The notes: a model not told the origin generated them from the letters alone. Positions 16,790-25,808 are shown, counted from the stretch's first letter. The stretch: 39,950 nucleotides of DNA from JBCBJX01 sp038522735 (GCA_038522735.1 JBCBJX010000018.1:1-39950), one strand, 5' to 3'. Numbers and translations: made by a program.

Positions 16790-18211
16790 TCAGTTCACCG
16801 ACCTTTTGTAGGCGTCCAGAACCACCTCCGCCACGCGGCGGATGTCGTCCTCCGTCGTCGCCTGGCTCGTCACCGAGCAGCGCATGATCGTCCGCCCGCG
16901 CCATTCAGCCGTCTGGAGAAACACCTCGCCCGTCTCGACGGCTTTGCGTACGACCTCCTTCGTTAGCGCGTCGGCGGAGGCGTCGCCGTTCGGCGCCGCG
17001 AAGCGGAAGGCCGCTTGATTGAGCACGACATCGTTGAGGCAGGCGACGCCCGGCGTCTCCGTCAGAAGATCGCGCATCAGGCGGGCGTTCGCACAGCAGC
17101 GCTCGACGGCCTCGGCGATCCCGGCGCGCCCGAGGGCGCGGATGGTCGCGAAAATCGCCGTCCCGCGGGCGCGGCGGGAGAGTTCAGGGACGAAATGGGA
17201 GGGGTCGCGTTCGCCTTCCGGGGCGGGCAGATAGCTCGCCGTCGCCGACATGGCGCGGGCGTGGGCCGCCGCGGCCCGGACGATGGCGAACGCGCCGTCA
17301 TAAGGCGTGTTCAGCCATTTGTGGGCGTCCGTCGCCCAACTGTCCGCAAGCTCCATTCCTTCCGTCAGATACCGGAGCGAGGGCGTCGCGCGCGCCCAGA
17401 GCCCGAAGGCGCCGTCTACATGCACCCAGGCGTCCCGTTCGCGGGCGAGGGGCGCGATCTCCGCCAGCGGATCGAATGCGCCCGTATGAATGTGCCCGGC
17501 CTGGGTGCAAACGAGAACGGGCGCGTCCGCCGGCTGGGCGTCGAGCGCCGCTTTGAAAGCGTCCGCTTTCATCGCGCCGTTCTCGTCCGTTTCGATGGAG
17601 ACGACCCGACGCGCGCCGAAGCCGGCGAACCGGAGCCCTGCGAGCATCGTCGGGTGCGCCTCGGCGCCGATCAGCACCCGGATCTCCGGCGCGCCGAAAA
17701 GGCCGTCCGCCTCCACATCCCAGCCATGGCGGGCGAGGAGGGCGTTCCGCGCCGCGGCGACGCCGACGAAATTGCCGACCGTCGTGCCGGTGACGATCCC
17801 GCAGCTCGACTCTTCGGGCAGGTCGAGCAGCGCCTTCACCCACTCGCCGACGCGCGCATCGACGGCGCAACCGAAGGGCGAGGCGAGGGGCGTGCCCGGC
17901 GCGTCGTCCCAGGCGGCCGAGAGCCAGTCCGCCGCGATCCCGGCCGGGTGGGCGCCGCCCATCACATAGGCGAGCCAGCGCCCGCCGAGGGTCGCCGGGA
18001 TCCCGCCCTCCGCGGCGGCGACAAGATCGGCGACCACCTCCTCCGCAGCCGCCCCGGTTTCGGGAACGGCGTCCGGGAGCCGCGCGAGGATTTCCCGCTG
18101 GCTCGCCGTCGCGGGGACGGGGCTGCGGTCGAAATCGCGCAAGTATCGGATCGCGGCTTTGAAAGCCGTCTTCAGCGCCGCTTCGCTTTCCGGCCTTCCG
18201 TGCTGGTTCAT
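16790..18211 (-). CDS. PLP-dependent group II amino-acid decarboxylase-like enzyme
   Basis: The 473-residue protein has the fold I architecture of aromatic-amino-acid/glutamate decarboxylases. Visible features are a GGxHPAGI-type substrate segment (about 84-95), GIVTGTTVGNFVG phosphate-binding region, EAHPTM with the PLP-stacking His, HVDGAFGLW containing the Asp that contacts the pyridine nitrogen, and Schiff-base Lys298 in DAHKWLN. The usual small residue after HVD is changed (HVDGAFG rather than HVDAAYG). The substrate amino acid cannot be inferred. It is convergent with the racemase gene and shares strand with the SDR at 18291, 79 bp upstream. A role in the acyl-CoA pathways around it is not obvious. 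Confidence 0.85.
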   Translation of the reverse strand: MNQHGRPESEAALKTAFKAAIRYLRDFDRSPVPATASQREILARLPDAVPETGAAAEEVVADLVAAAEGGIPATLGGRWLAYVMGGAHPAGIAADWLSAAWDDAPGTPLASPFGCAVDARVGEWVKALLDLPEESSCGIVTGTTVGNFVGVAAARNALLARHGWDVEADGLFGAPEIRVLIGAEAHPTMLAGLRFAGFGARRVVSIETDENGAMKADAFKAALDAQPADAPVLVCTQAGHIHTGAFDPLAEIAPLARERDAWVHVDGAFGLWARATPSLRYLTEGMELADSWATDAHKWLNTPYDGAFAIVRAAAAHARAMSATASYLPAPEGERDPSHFVPELSRRARGTAIFATIRALGRAGIAEAVERCCANARLMRDLLTETPGVACLNDVVLNQAAFRFAAPNGDASADALTKEVVRKAVETGEVFLQTAEWRGRTIMRCSVTSQATTEDDIRRVAEVVLDAYKRSVN

Positions 18212-18290
18212 CAGGGCGCTCCTTTCATCGTTGCGGCGGATCCTAGGACGAACGGCGCTGACGCGGCAGCCCGCAGGCGGAGACGTGCGA

Positions 18291-19043
18291 TCAGACTTTC
18301 GCGATGGAGTTGCCGCCGTCCACCGTCATGGCCGATCCGGTCATGAAGCTTGAGAGATCTGAGAGGAGGTAAAGCGCCGCGGCGGCGATCTCCTCCGGTT
18401 CTGCGATCCGCTTAAGGGCGTGGAAGTCGGCGATCGCGTCGAGCGCTGTCGGATCGTTCGGGGCCATCGCGGTGCGCGTCCCGCCCGGCAGCAGCGTGTT
18501 CACCCGGACGTTCTTCGTTCTGTATTCGACGGCGAGGGTCTGCGCGAGGCCGATGAGGCCGGCTTTGCTCGCGGCGTAGGCGCCCATGCCGGGCAGGCCG
18601 ACAGTGTGACCGACGAACGTGCCTGTAAAGACGATCGATCCGCCGCCCCGCCGTGCGAGCGCCGGCGCCTGATGCTTGGCCGCGAAAAAGGCGCTCGTCA
18701 GATTGACGTTGAGAACCGCGTGCCAGGTTTCGACGCTCATGTCGGCCACGGGTCCCGTCTCGCCGAGCGTCCCGGCGTTATTGAAGGCGCCGTCGAGGCC
18801 TCCGTACTCGGCGTGCGCGAGCTCCACAAGGTCCGCCGCATACGTTTCATCGCCGACGTCTCCGGCGAGGATCGCCGCGACGCCGCCGCCGGCCCGGATC
18901 TCCGAGGCGACCTCCTCCAGAAGCGCCCTGCGCCGGGCGCCCAGGACGAGGCGCGCGCCTTCCCGCGCGAAGAGGAGCGCCGCCGCGCGGCCGATGCCGC
19001 TGCTCGCGCCGGTGATGATGATCGATTTTCCGTCGAGGAGCAT
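18291..19043 (-). CDS. Short-chain dehydrogenase/reductase
   Basis: This classical SDR of 250 residues has TGASSGIG at 11-18, NNAG at 88-91, catalytic Tyr156 and Lys160 in YAASK, and a C-terminal FMTGSAMTVDGG strand. The segment GARRRALLEE after the second strand, with Arg residues, suggests NADP(H). It lies 79 bp after the BKACE gene on the same strand and could be the last gene of the Atu-like operon, in a place comparable to the SDRs AtuB/AtuG of Pseudomonas. The substrate is unknown; an alcohol or 3-oxoacyl derivative of the same pathway is only an inference. Confidence 0.85.
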   Translation of the reverse strand: MLLDGKSIIITGASSGIGRAAALLFAREGARLVLGARRRALLEEVASEIRAGGGVAAILAGDVGDETYAADLVELAHAEYGGLDGAFNNAGTLGETGPVADMSVETWHAVLNVNLTSAFFAAKHQAPALARRGGGSIVFTGTFVGHTVGLPGMGAYAASKAGLIGLAQTLAVEYRTKNVRVNTLLPGGTRTAMAPNDPTALDAIADFHALKRIAEPEEIAAAALYLLSDLSSFMTGSAMTVDGGNSIAKV

Positions 19044-19122
19044 GTTCCGCCTCCGTTGCTGGCGGGAGGCATGCCTTCGACGGGGCGGCGGCGCGCTCCG
19101 TTTCCGGCCGCGTCGTCGACGC

Positions 19123-19989
19123 CTAGGCCGCGAGGGCCTTCACCATGCCGCGGGCTTCTTCCGGGCCCGCGATCTCCAAGCCGGCTTCGCGGGCGATGGC
19201 CGCCAGCCCTTCGATCATCTCGCCGTTGGAGGTCGCTTTTTCGCCGTTCGGCAGGTAGAAGCAGTCTTCAAGACCCGTGCGGAGGTTTCCGCCGAGTTCG
19301 GCCGCCTTGCGGTGGACGTCCCAGACGTCGGCGCGGCCGATCACCGTCGCCTGCCAGGGCATGCCGTCTTTTTTGTATTTGATGAGCAGCGGCAGAAGAT
19401 CCGGATCCGCCGGCATGCCCGAGGCGACGCCCATGACGAAATTATAGTCCGCATGGGACGTCATGCCGTTCTCAATATACATGCCGACGGACCGGACGAT
19501 GCCGATGTCGAAGCACTCGAACTCCGGCGTGCAGCCGATCTCTTTCATCACGTTGATGAAGTCCGTCACCTTGGAGACTGGATTGTCGAACACCATGGGC
19601 GGCCAGGCCCATTCGCCGCTTGAGCGGGTCTTCAGATAGTTGAGGGAGCCGGCGTTGCAGGCGGCCATTTCCGGCTTCGTCGCGCGCAGATAATCGAGCA
19701 CATATCCGTACTCGGAGCCGACGACGCCGGTGGTGGCGTTGATGATGACGCCGGGGCACGCCTCACGGATGGCGGCGTTGATCTCGTTGGCGACGGCGGG
19801 GTCCCAGCTCGGCAGATGGCCCTGGCCCGGCGTCTGGTTCCGGTAATGGCAGTGCATGATGGTCGCGCCCGCGTCGAAGGCGCGCTTCGCTTCGGCCGCC
19901 ATCTGGTCGGGCGTCACCGGGACAGGGTGCTGCTCCGGGTTCGTCAGAACGCCCGTCAGCGAGCAGGTGATGAGGACTTTATCGGCCAT
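19123..19989 (-). CDS. Beta-keto acid cleavage enzyme (BKACE, DUF849 family)
   Basis: BKACE enzymes condense a beta-keto acid with acetyl-CoA and release acetoacetate plus the shortened acyl-CoA. The 288-residue TIM-barrel protein has the zinc ligands in MHCHYR (His46, His48), the same numbers as in characterised 3-keto-5-aminohexanoate cleavage enzyme. Glu241 in RTGLEDCFYLPNGEKATSN is the third ligand. The His-Cys-His spacing and the Cys after GLED depart slightly from the common HLHVR and EDN forms. It starts 13 bp after the biotin-subunit gene and so belongs to the same operon. This is unusual: the Pseudomonas atu cluster has no BKACE. The beta-keto acid used is unknown. Confidence 0.9.
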   Translation of the reverse strand: MADKVLITCSLTGVLTNPEQHPVPVTPDQMAAEAKRAFDAGATIMHCHYRNQTPGQGHLPSWDPAVANEINAAIREACPGVIINATTGVVGSEYGYVLDYLRATKPEMAACNAGSLNYLKTRSSGEWAWPPMVFDNPVSKVTDFINVMKEIGCTPEFECFDIGIVRSVGMYIENGMTSHADYNFVMGVASGMPADPDLLPLLIKYKKDGMPWQATVIGRADVWDVHRKAAELGGNLRTGLEDCFYLPNGEKATSNGEMIEGLAAIAREAGLEIAGPEEARGMVKALAA

Positions 19990-20002
19990 GTGCGAGCCTC
20001 CT

Positions 20003-21958
20003 TTATTCGGCGGTCGTCACGACCGCGACTATGTCTCTGATGTTCGTCTGGGCGCCGATGGCGACCGCGAGCGTCTCCACGACGCCGTCGATCGGCGCCT
20101 CAAGCCGGTGCTGCATTTTCATCGCTTCCATGACGATCAGTACGTCGCCTTTTTTCACGGCATCGCCCTCCGCCACGCGCACTTCGATGACGGCGCCCGC
20201 CATCGGCGCGCGCACGACGCCGTCGCCGCCCGCCGCGCCCGCCGCCGCGCGGCGGGAGAGGTCCTCGACGCGGCGCGCCCCTTCGCCGAGGTCGATGAAG
20301 AGAACCGCGCCGTCGCGGGCGATGTCCGCGGCGCCGGAACGGCCGTTTTCATCGAACGCGATGCGATCCGCAGAAATCTCCGTCAGCGCCAGGGACGTCG
20401 CGCCCGTGTCGGTCTCGACCTTGAGCATCCGCCCGTCGAGCGACGCAGCGGCGGTCATGTCTTCGCCGTCGATATCGAGCTTCAACGCGAAGCGCTGCTC
20501 CCCGTAGCCGGACCAGCCGAAGAGCGGGTTCGACGGATCAAAATCGAGAAACGCCGCAGCCGCGCAGGCGAGGAGCGTCGGCGAAGCGGGCGGGCGCGCC
20601 GTCAGCGCTTCGTGCTCGTCGCCGAGGAAGCGCGTGAGGGCGGCGCCGTCCGCGAAGGTCGGGTGGTCGAGGATCGCACGCAGATACGCCGTGTTCGTCG
20701 TGAGGCCGAGGGCGCGGGTCTCGCCAAGCGCCCGGTGGAGCGCGCGGCGCGCCTCGTCGCGGGTCTCGCCACAGGCGATCACCTTCGCCACCATGGGATC
20801 GTAGAACGCCGAAACCTCCGAGCCCGTCTCGACGCCGGCGTCGATGCGCACATCGGCGATCTCCGGCGCGCGCCAGTTGAGGAGCCGCCCGGTCTGCGGC
20901 AGGAAGCCGGCGCCGGCGTCCTCCGCATAGAGACGGGCTTCGATCGACGAGCCGTCGGCCTCGATGTCGTCCTGCTCGATCGGCAGGGGCTCGCCTTCGG
21001 CGACGGCGATCTGCAGGGCGACGAGGTCGAAGCCCGTCACTTCCTCCGTTACCGGATGCTCGACCTGTAGTCGCGTGTTCATTTCGAGGAAATAGAAGTC
21101 CCCGGTTTCGTCGTCATAGAGGAACTCAACGGTGCCGGCGTTCTCATAATCGACAGCGCGCGCGGCGGCGACGGCGGCGGCGCAGATCTCCGCGCGTTTT
21201 TCTTCCGTCAGGACGGGCGAGGGCGCCTCCTCGATCACCTTCTGGTGGCGACGCTGTACGGAGCATTCCCGTTCGCCGAAATGGAGAAGGTTTCCGTGGG
21301 CGTCTCCAAAGACCTGGACCTCGATATGGCGGGCCCGATCGACGGCCTTTTCGAGGATCAGACGCCCGTCGCCGAAGGCGTTTTCCGCTTCGGAACGGGC
21401 GGACTTGAGCGCATCCGGCAGGTCCGCCGCCGCGCCGACCCGGCGCATGCCCCGCCCGCCGCCGCCGGCGGACGCCTTGACCATCACCGGAAAGCCGATC
21501 GCGTCGGCTTCTGAAATCAGTCGCTCGTCCGACTGCTCCTTCCCCTGATAGCCTGGCACGCAGGGAACGCCCGCCTCGATCATCAGCCGCTTGGCCGCGG
21601 CCTTGTCGCCCATGGCGCGGACGGCGCCGGGCTTCGGGCCGATGAAGACGATCCCCGCCTCGGCGCAGGCCTCGGCGAAGTCGGCGAGCTCTGAGAGAAA
21701 GCCGTAGCCCGGGTGGATCGCGTCGGCGCCCGTCCGTTGCGCGGCGTCGATCACGGCGTCGATCTTCAGATAGCTGTCAGCGGGCGCGGAACCGCCGATA
21801 TGGACCGCCTCGTCGGCGTCTCGCACATGAGGCGCATTTCGATCCGCATCGGAATAAACGGCGACGGTGCGCTTGCCGAGCCGCTTGGCGGTGCGCATCA
21901 CGCGGCGCGCGATCTCGCCGCGATTGGCGATGAGGATCGTCTGTATGCGCCGCGCCAC
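20003..21958 (-). CDS. atuF: Acyl-CoA carboxylase biotin subunit (biotin carboxylase + carrier), geranyl-/methylcrotonyl-CoA carboxylase type
   Basis: This alpha subunit of 651 residues charges biotin with bicarbonate and ATP. The biotin carboxylase part (about 1-450) has ILIANRGEIARRV, ATP-grasp loop GGGGRGMR and the catalytic stretch ECSVQRRHQKVIEEAP. A middle linker of around 130 residues precedes the carrier domain, where Lys614 in EAMKMQH takes biotin. The length matches MccA/LiuD/AtuF. It starts with GTG at 21958, 4 bp past the hydratase stop, with GGAG about 10 bases before it. The symbol rests mainly on operon order and the AtuC/AtuD-like partners; methylcrotonyl-CoA carboxylase remains the alternative. 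Confidence 0.82.
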   Translation of the reverse strand: MARRIQTILIANRGEIARRVMRTAKRLGKRTVAVYSDADRNAPHVRDADEAVHIGGSAPADSYLKIDAVIDAAQRTGADAIHPGYGFLSELADFAEACAEAGIVFIGPKPGAVRAMGDKAAAKRLMIEAGVPCVPGYQGKEQSDERLISEADAIGFPVMVKASAGGGGRGMRRVGAAADLPDALKSARSEAENAFGDGRLILEKAVDRARHIEVQVFGDAHGNLLHFGERECSVQRRHQKVIEEAPSPVLTEEKRAEICAAAVAAARAVDYENAGTVEFLYDDETGDFYFLEMNTRLQVEHPVTEEVTGFDLVALQIAVAEGEPLPIEQDDIEADGSSIEARLYAEDAGAGFLPQTGRLLNWRAPEIADVRIDAGVETGSEVSAFYDPMVAKVIACGETRDEARRALHRALGETRALGLTTNTAYLRAILDHPTFADGAALTRFLGDEHEALTARPPASPTLLACAAAAFLDFDPSNPLFGWSGYGEQRFALKLDIDGEDMTAAASLDGRMLKVETDTGATSLALTEISADRIAFDENGRSGAADIARDGAVLFIDLGEGARRVEDLSRRAAAGAAGGDGVVRAPMAGAVIEVRVAEGDAVKKGDVLIVMEAMKMQHRLEAPIDGVVETLAVAIGAQTNIRDIVAVVTTAE

Positions 21959-21962
21959 GGGG

Positions 21963-22781
21963 CTATTCTCCGGTCCAGGAGGGTTTGCGCTTTTCCAGGA
22001 ACGCGCCGACGCCTTCGGCCGCCTCAGGCCCGCGCAGACAATCGCGGAACATCACCGCCGCCTCGTCGAGGATCGCGCCGTCGATGGCGTGGGCGGAGAG
22101 GGTGAAAAGCTCTTTCGTCACGCCGTTCGCGCCGGGTGCGCAGCGGGAGACGCCCTTGAGCGCCGCCTCGATGCTCCCTTCCAGAGCCGTCGCGTCGGCT
22201 ACCGCTTCGTGTACGAACCCGACGCGCAGGGCCTCGTCGGCGCCGAAGCGCGAGCCCGTGAGCGACAGGCGCCGGGCGTGGGACAGGCCGATGCGGCGAA
22301 CGACGTAGGGGCCGATCTGCGCCGGCGGAATGCCGAGGCTCGTCTCCGAGAGCGCGAATTTCGCGTCAGCCGCAGCGATAGCGACGTCGGACACGGAGAT
22401 AATGCCGAGAGACCCGCCGAAGCTCGGGCCTTCGACGCCGACGATGAGCGTCTGCGGGATGGCGTCGAGCAGCTGCAGCATGGTCCCGAAGCCCCGGTTC
22501 ATGGCGAGGATCGGGTCGGGCGAGCCGTCCGTCGGCGCGGGCGTCGCGAAGGACTGGCTGAAGGTTTTGAGGTCCGCCCCGGCGCAGAAGGCGCCGCCGG
22601 AGCCCCGCAGGACCACGGCGCGCAGGTCGCCGCGCTCCGGCAAAAGGCGGGCGATCTTCTGTACGCCCTCTACCATGTCGTTGGAGAGGGCGTTTTTCGC
22701 CTCGGGCCGGTCGAACCAGAGACGGAAGACGCCGTCTTCGATCTCGTGCTTCAGTCCTTCGGCCTCAGGAAGGTCGGTCAT
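21963..22781 (-). CDS. atuE: Enoyl-CoA hydratase of the glutaconyl-CoA hydratase type (AtuE/LiuC-like)
   Basis: This crotonase of 272 residues has FDRPEAKNALS, oxyanion segments AFCAGADLKTF and GPSFGGSLGI, and FALSETSLGIPPAQIGPYVVRRIG. The last resembles the AUH/LiuC/AtuE branch that hydrates 3-methyl- or 3-isohexenyl-glutaconyl-CoA. It sits between the acyl-CoA dehydrogenase (7 bp upstream) and the biotin subunit (4 bp downstream), the C-D-E-F order of Pseudomonas atu. Hydration would follow carboxylation and produce a tertiary 3-hydroxyglutaryl-CoA. The symbol is by context plus motif; sequence alone does not decide between isohexenyl- and methyl-glutaconyl-CoA. Confidence 0.78.
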   Translation of the reverse strand: MTDLPEAEGLKHEIEDGVFRLWFDRPEAKNALSNDMVEGVQKIARLLPERGDLRAVVLRGSGGAFCAGADLKTFSQSFATPAPTDGSPDPILAMNRGFGTMLQLLDAIPQTLIVGVEGPSFGGSLGIISVSDVAIAAADAKFALSETSLGIPPAQIGPYVVRRIGLSHARRLSLTGSRFGADEALRVGFVHEAVADATALEGSIEAALKGVSRCAPGANGVTKELFTLSAHAIDGAILDEAAVMFRDCLRGPEAAEGVGAFLEKRKPSWTGE

Positions 22782-22788
22782 GGTCGCC

Positions 22789-23964
22789 TCAATGGTTCTT
22801 CCGGCTGGGGAGGGTCCCCATGTATTTGCAGATGATGTTCAGCATGATCTCGTCGGCGCCGCCGCCGATGGAGGCGAGGCGGGAATCCCGGAAGGTTCGC
22901 GAGATCGGCGTTTCCTCCATATACCCCATGCCGCCCCAGTATTGGAGGCAGCCGTCGGCGACTTCGCGCAGGAGGCGGCCGGCTTTCAGCTTCGCCATGG
23001 AGGCCTGCATGGTCGCGTCCTCGCCGCGGGTCATTTTCTCTACCGCCTCCCAGGAGAGGGCGCGGAGCATTTCGACCTCGGTCATGAGCTCGGCGAGGCG
23101 GAAGTGGACGGACTGGTTGTCGAGGATCGATTTGCCGAACGCCTTGCGCTCTTTGGTGTATTCGATCGTCTGTTCGATGGTCTTCTTCATGCCGACGACC
23201 GTGGAGATCGCGGCCCAGAGGCGCTCCTCCTGGAACTGCAGCATCTGATAGACGAAGCCCGCGCCCTCGTCGCCGATCCGGTAGCGCTGCGGCACGCGCA
23301 CCTCGTCAAAATAAAACTGCGCCGTGTCGGAGGAGCGGTTGCCCATCTTCTTCAGGGTGCGCGCCATTTCGATCCCGTCGCGCAGCTCGCCGTTTTCGCG
23401 CAGGGGGAAGGCGATGAGCGTTTTATTGCGGTGGGGATGGTCGTCGGATGTGTTGGCGAGAAGGCACATCCAGTCGGCCTGGGCGCCGTTGGTCGTCCAC
23501 ATCTTGCCGCCGTTGATGATGTAATCATCGCCGTCCTTGCGCGCGGTCGTCTTGATGGAGGCGACGTCGGAGCCGGCGCCCGTCTCGGAGACCCCGAGGC
23601 AGGCGACGTACTCGCCGGAGACGGAGGGTTTCAGGAACTCTTCTCGCACGGCGTCGGAACCGAATTTCGCGAGCGCCGGCGTCGCCATATCCGTCTGCAC
23701 CCCGATCGCCATGGGAACGCCTGCGCAGTTAATATGGCCGAGGGCCTCGGCGAGCACGGCGCCATAGGTCCAGTCGAGACCCATGCCGCCGAACTCCTCC
23801 GGCTTCGTGACGCCGAGGAGGCCGAGACCGCCCATTTTCTTGAAGAGCTCATGGGCAGGGAAGATGCCCTCCTCCTCCCAGTCGTCCACATAAGGATTAA
23901 TGTCGCTTTCGATGAACCGGGTCATCGTCTCGCGAAGCTGGTCATGTTCGGGCGTGAGTTGCAT
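22789..23964 (-). CDS. atuD: Acyl-CoA dehydrogenase, citronellyl-CoA dehydrogenase-like
   Basis: The 391-residue flavoprotein would form the double bond that precedes carboxylation. It carries SETGAGSDVASIKTT, KMWTTNGAQADW, MGNRSSDTAQFYFD, QFQEERLWAA, YWGGMGYM and SIGGGADEIMLNIICK. The segments VPMAIGVQTDMATPALAKFGSDA and GGGADEIM closely match what I recall of Pseudomonas AtuD, more than isovaleryl-CoA dehydrogenase (LiuA). The MCAD Glu position is Gly, as in that branch. It is third-position neighbour to the carboxyltransferase, with a palindromic repeat in the 215-bp gap between them, and is followed after 7 bp by the hydratase. Confidence 0.82.
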   Translation of the reverse strand: MQLTPEHDQLRETMTRFIESDINPYVDDWEEEGIFPAHELFKKMGGLGLLGVTKPEEFGGMGLDWTYGAVLAEALGHINCAGVPMAIGVQTDMATPALAKFGSDAVREEFLKPSVSGEYVACLGVSETGAGSDVASIKTTARKDGDDYIINGGKMWTTNGAQADWMCLLANTSDDHPHRNKTLIAFPLRENGELRDGIEMARTLKKMGNRSSDTAQFYFDEVRVPQRYRIGDEGAGFVYQMLQFQEERLWAAISTVVGMKKTIEQTIEYTKERKAFGKSILDNQSVHFRLAELMTEVEMLRALSWEAVEKMTRGEDATMQASMAKLKAGRLLREVADGCLQYWGGMGYMEETPISRTFRDSRLASIGGGADEIMLNIICKYMGTLPSRKNH

Positions 23965-24021
23965 CAGGGAGCTCCTCGAAGACTGACTGAAAGTGCGCTG
24001 CTCAATTTCGTTCGTGCGGCA

Positions 24022-24127
24022 ATCCTTCGCGACGCCCGCTTCGCGGGCTCCTCAGGATGAAGTCGGTACTTTGTGGAGCCAACCTTCGTCCTGAGGAGCA
24101 AGGCGCAGCCTTGCGTCGCGAAGGACG
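24022..24127. repeat. Dispersed palindromic repeat pair (CTTCGTCCTGAGGAGC family)
   Basis: Two units lie in opposed orientation: one covers about 24022-24062 and ends in GGCTCCTCAGGATGAAG, the other runs from CCTTCGTCCTGAGGAGC (24083) to 24127. Here the order is outward relative to the copies at 14619 and 26541. It separates the carboxyltransferase from the acyl-CoA dehydrogenase within the Atu-like operon. The rest of the 215-bp gap (23965-24179) shows no other feature. Confidence 0.82.
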
Positions 24128-24179
24128 GCGGCCGTTCCGAACGTTTCATCCTGCAAGGCCGGGTTTTCATAACCATCCT

Positions 24180-25808
24180 TCACATCCGCGCGACGCCGAA
24201 CGAATTGGGCGTCAAGGTGCGGTTTTCAGCTTCCCAGATCGTATCCAGGGAGAATTTCAAGACGTGTCGGGAGTGGCGGGGGTCGATGAGACCGTCGTCC
24301 CAGAGGCGAGCGGTGGCGTAGAGGGCGGTCGATTCGGTGTCGTACTGATCGACCACCATGGCGGTCATGTCGTCGAGGCCTTTTTCGTCGAGGGGGACGC
24401 CTTTGCGGGCGGCGCCGTCCTCCGCGACGATGCGCATGGTCTTCGCCGCCTGTTCGCCGCCCATGACCGAAATGCGGTTGTTCGGCCAGGCGAAGACGAA
24501 GCGGGGGCCGAAGGCGCGCCCGCACATGCCGTAGTTTCCGGCGCCGAACGAGGCGCCGATATGCAGGGTGATCTTCGGCGCCGTCATATTGGTGACCGCT
24601 TGGATCATTTTCGATCCGTGCTTGACGATCCCCCGCTGCTCGGCGTCCCGACCGACCAAATAGCCCGTGGTGTTCTGTAGAAAGATGACCGGAACGTCCG
24701 TCTGGCAGCAGAGCTGGATGAACTGGGCCGCCTTCGCCGCCCCATCCGGGTCGATGGGCCCGTTATTGGTGATGATCCCGACCGGATGGCCGCCGATGCT
24801 CGCGTGGCCGGTGACCGTCGCGGGGCCGTACCCTTCCTTGAACTCCACCCATTCCGAGGCGTCGACGATGCGGGCGATTATTTCGCGGGCATCATAGGGC
24901 GTGCGGTAATCGGGCGGGACGACGCCGAGGAGGTCCTCCGCGTCGTAAAGCGGCTCAGGGCCCGACGGCGCGGCGGGCGTCCTGTCCCGCCAGCCGAGGG
25001 ACGCCATGATCTCGCGTGCGATGCGCACGCCGTCGGCGTCGTCCTCGGCCATGTAATCGGCCGTGCCCGCGGTATGGACGTGCATTTCGGCGCCGCCGAG
25101 TTCTTCGTCCGTCGCAATCTCGCCGGTCGCGGCTTTCAGGAGCGGCGGGCCGGCGAGGAAGACTTTCGTGCGGCCGCGCACGGCGACGACGTAGTCGGAA
25201 AGCCCTGTCTGATAGGCCCCGCCCGCCGTCGAGGATCCGTGAACGACGGAGACGACGGGACAGCCGGCTGCGGAGAGGCGGGCGAGGTTCGCGAAGGTCT
25301 CTCCGCCGGGCACGAACATTTCCGACTGGCGGAAGAGGTTCGCGCCCGCGCTTTCAATGAGTTGCACGAAGGGCAGCTTGTTCTCGAGGGCGATCTTCTG
25401 GGTGCGCAGGGCTTTGTGGACGCCCATGGGCGTCGCGGCGCCGCCTTTTATGCCGCTGTCGCTCGCGGTGACGACGCAGCGCACACCGGAGACATAGCCG
25501 ATCCCGGAGATCCCGCCGCCGCCGGAGGCGTTGTCCTCCCCGTCGTCGTCGTGCATCTGAAGACCGCACAGGGACGAAATCGGCAGAAACGGCGCGCCGC
25601 GATCGAGGAGGAGGGCGAGGCGCTCGCGCGGCAAAAGCTGCCCGCGTTTCTCAAACTTCGGCTTCGCTCGCGCCGAGTTCGCCCGGATTTTTTCTTCGAA
25701 CGCCCGGAATGAGGCGATCTTCTCCAGATGCGCCGCGCGGTTGGCGGCGAACGTCTCGGATGTTCTGTCGATCCGGGTCTCGATCGCCGCCACGCCGCGC
25801 TCCGCCAT
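24180..25808 (-). CDS. atuC: Acyl-CoA carboxylase carboxyltransferase (beta) subunit, geranyl-CoA carboxylase-like
   Basis: This 542-residue subunit transfers carboxyl from biotin to the 4-position methyl of a 3-methyl-2-enoyl-CoA. It contains crotonase-like N and C halves, with RGQLLPRERLALLLDRGAPF, GLQMHDDDG, GSSTAGGAYQTGLSDYV, FLAGPPLLKAATGE and GASFGAGNYGMCGRAFGPRF. The LLDRGAPF and GLQMHDDDG segments agree with AtuC as I remember it, whereas LiuB has LLDPGSPF and lacks MHDDDG. I therefore favour geranyl-CoA over methylcrotonyl-CoA carboxylase. ATG 25808 is chosen with GAGG about 9 bases upstream; a longer TTG-initiated frame reaches 25850, inside the probable operator. It is the first gene of the minus-strand operon. 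Confidence 0.82.
   Translation of the reverse strand: MAERGVAAIETRIDRTSETFAANRAAHLEKIASFRAFEEKIRANSARAKPKFEKRGQLLPRERLALLLDRGAPFLPISSLCGLQMHDDDGEDNASGGGGISGIGYVSGVRCVVTASDSGIKGGAATPMGVHKALRTQKIALENKLPFVQLIESAGANLFRQSEMFVPGGETFANLARLSAAGCPVVSVVHGSSTAGGAYQTGLSDYVVAVRGRTKVFLAGPPLLKAATGEIATDEELGGAEMHVHTAGTADYMAEDDADGVRIAREIMASLGWRDRTPAAPSGPEPLYDAEDLLGVVPPDYRTPYDAREIIARIVDASEWVEFKEGYGPATVTGHASIGGHPVGIITNNGPIDPDGAAKAAQFIQLCCQTDVPVIFLQNTTGYLVGRDAEQRGIVKHGSKMIQAVTNMTAPKITLHIGASFGAGNYGMCGRAFGPRFVFAWPNNRISVMGGEQAAKTMRIVAEDGAARKGVPLDEKGLDDMTAMVVDQYDTESTALYATARLWDDGLIDPRHSRHVLKFSLDTIWEAENRTLTPNSFGVARM

Noticed and set aside
20003..25808. Assignment of the carboxylase cluster to leucine degradation (liu)
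   Set aside because: Not excluded, but the carboxyltransferase and dehydrogenase segments look more like AtuC/AtuD, and the usual HMG-CoA lyase (LiuE) gene is missing. It is kept only as the alternative.
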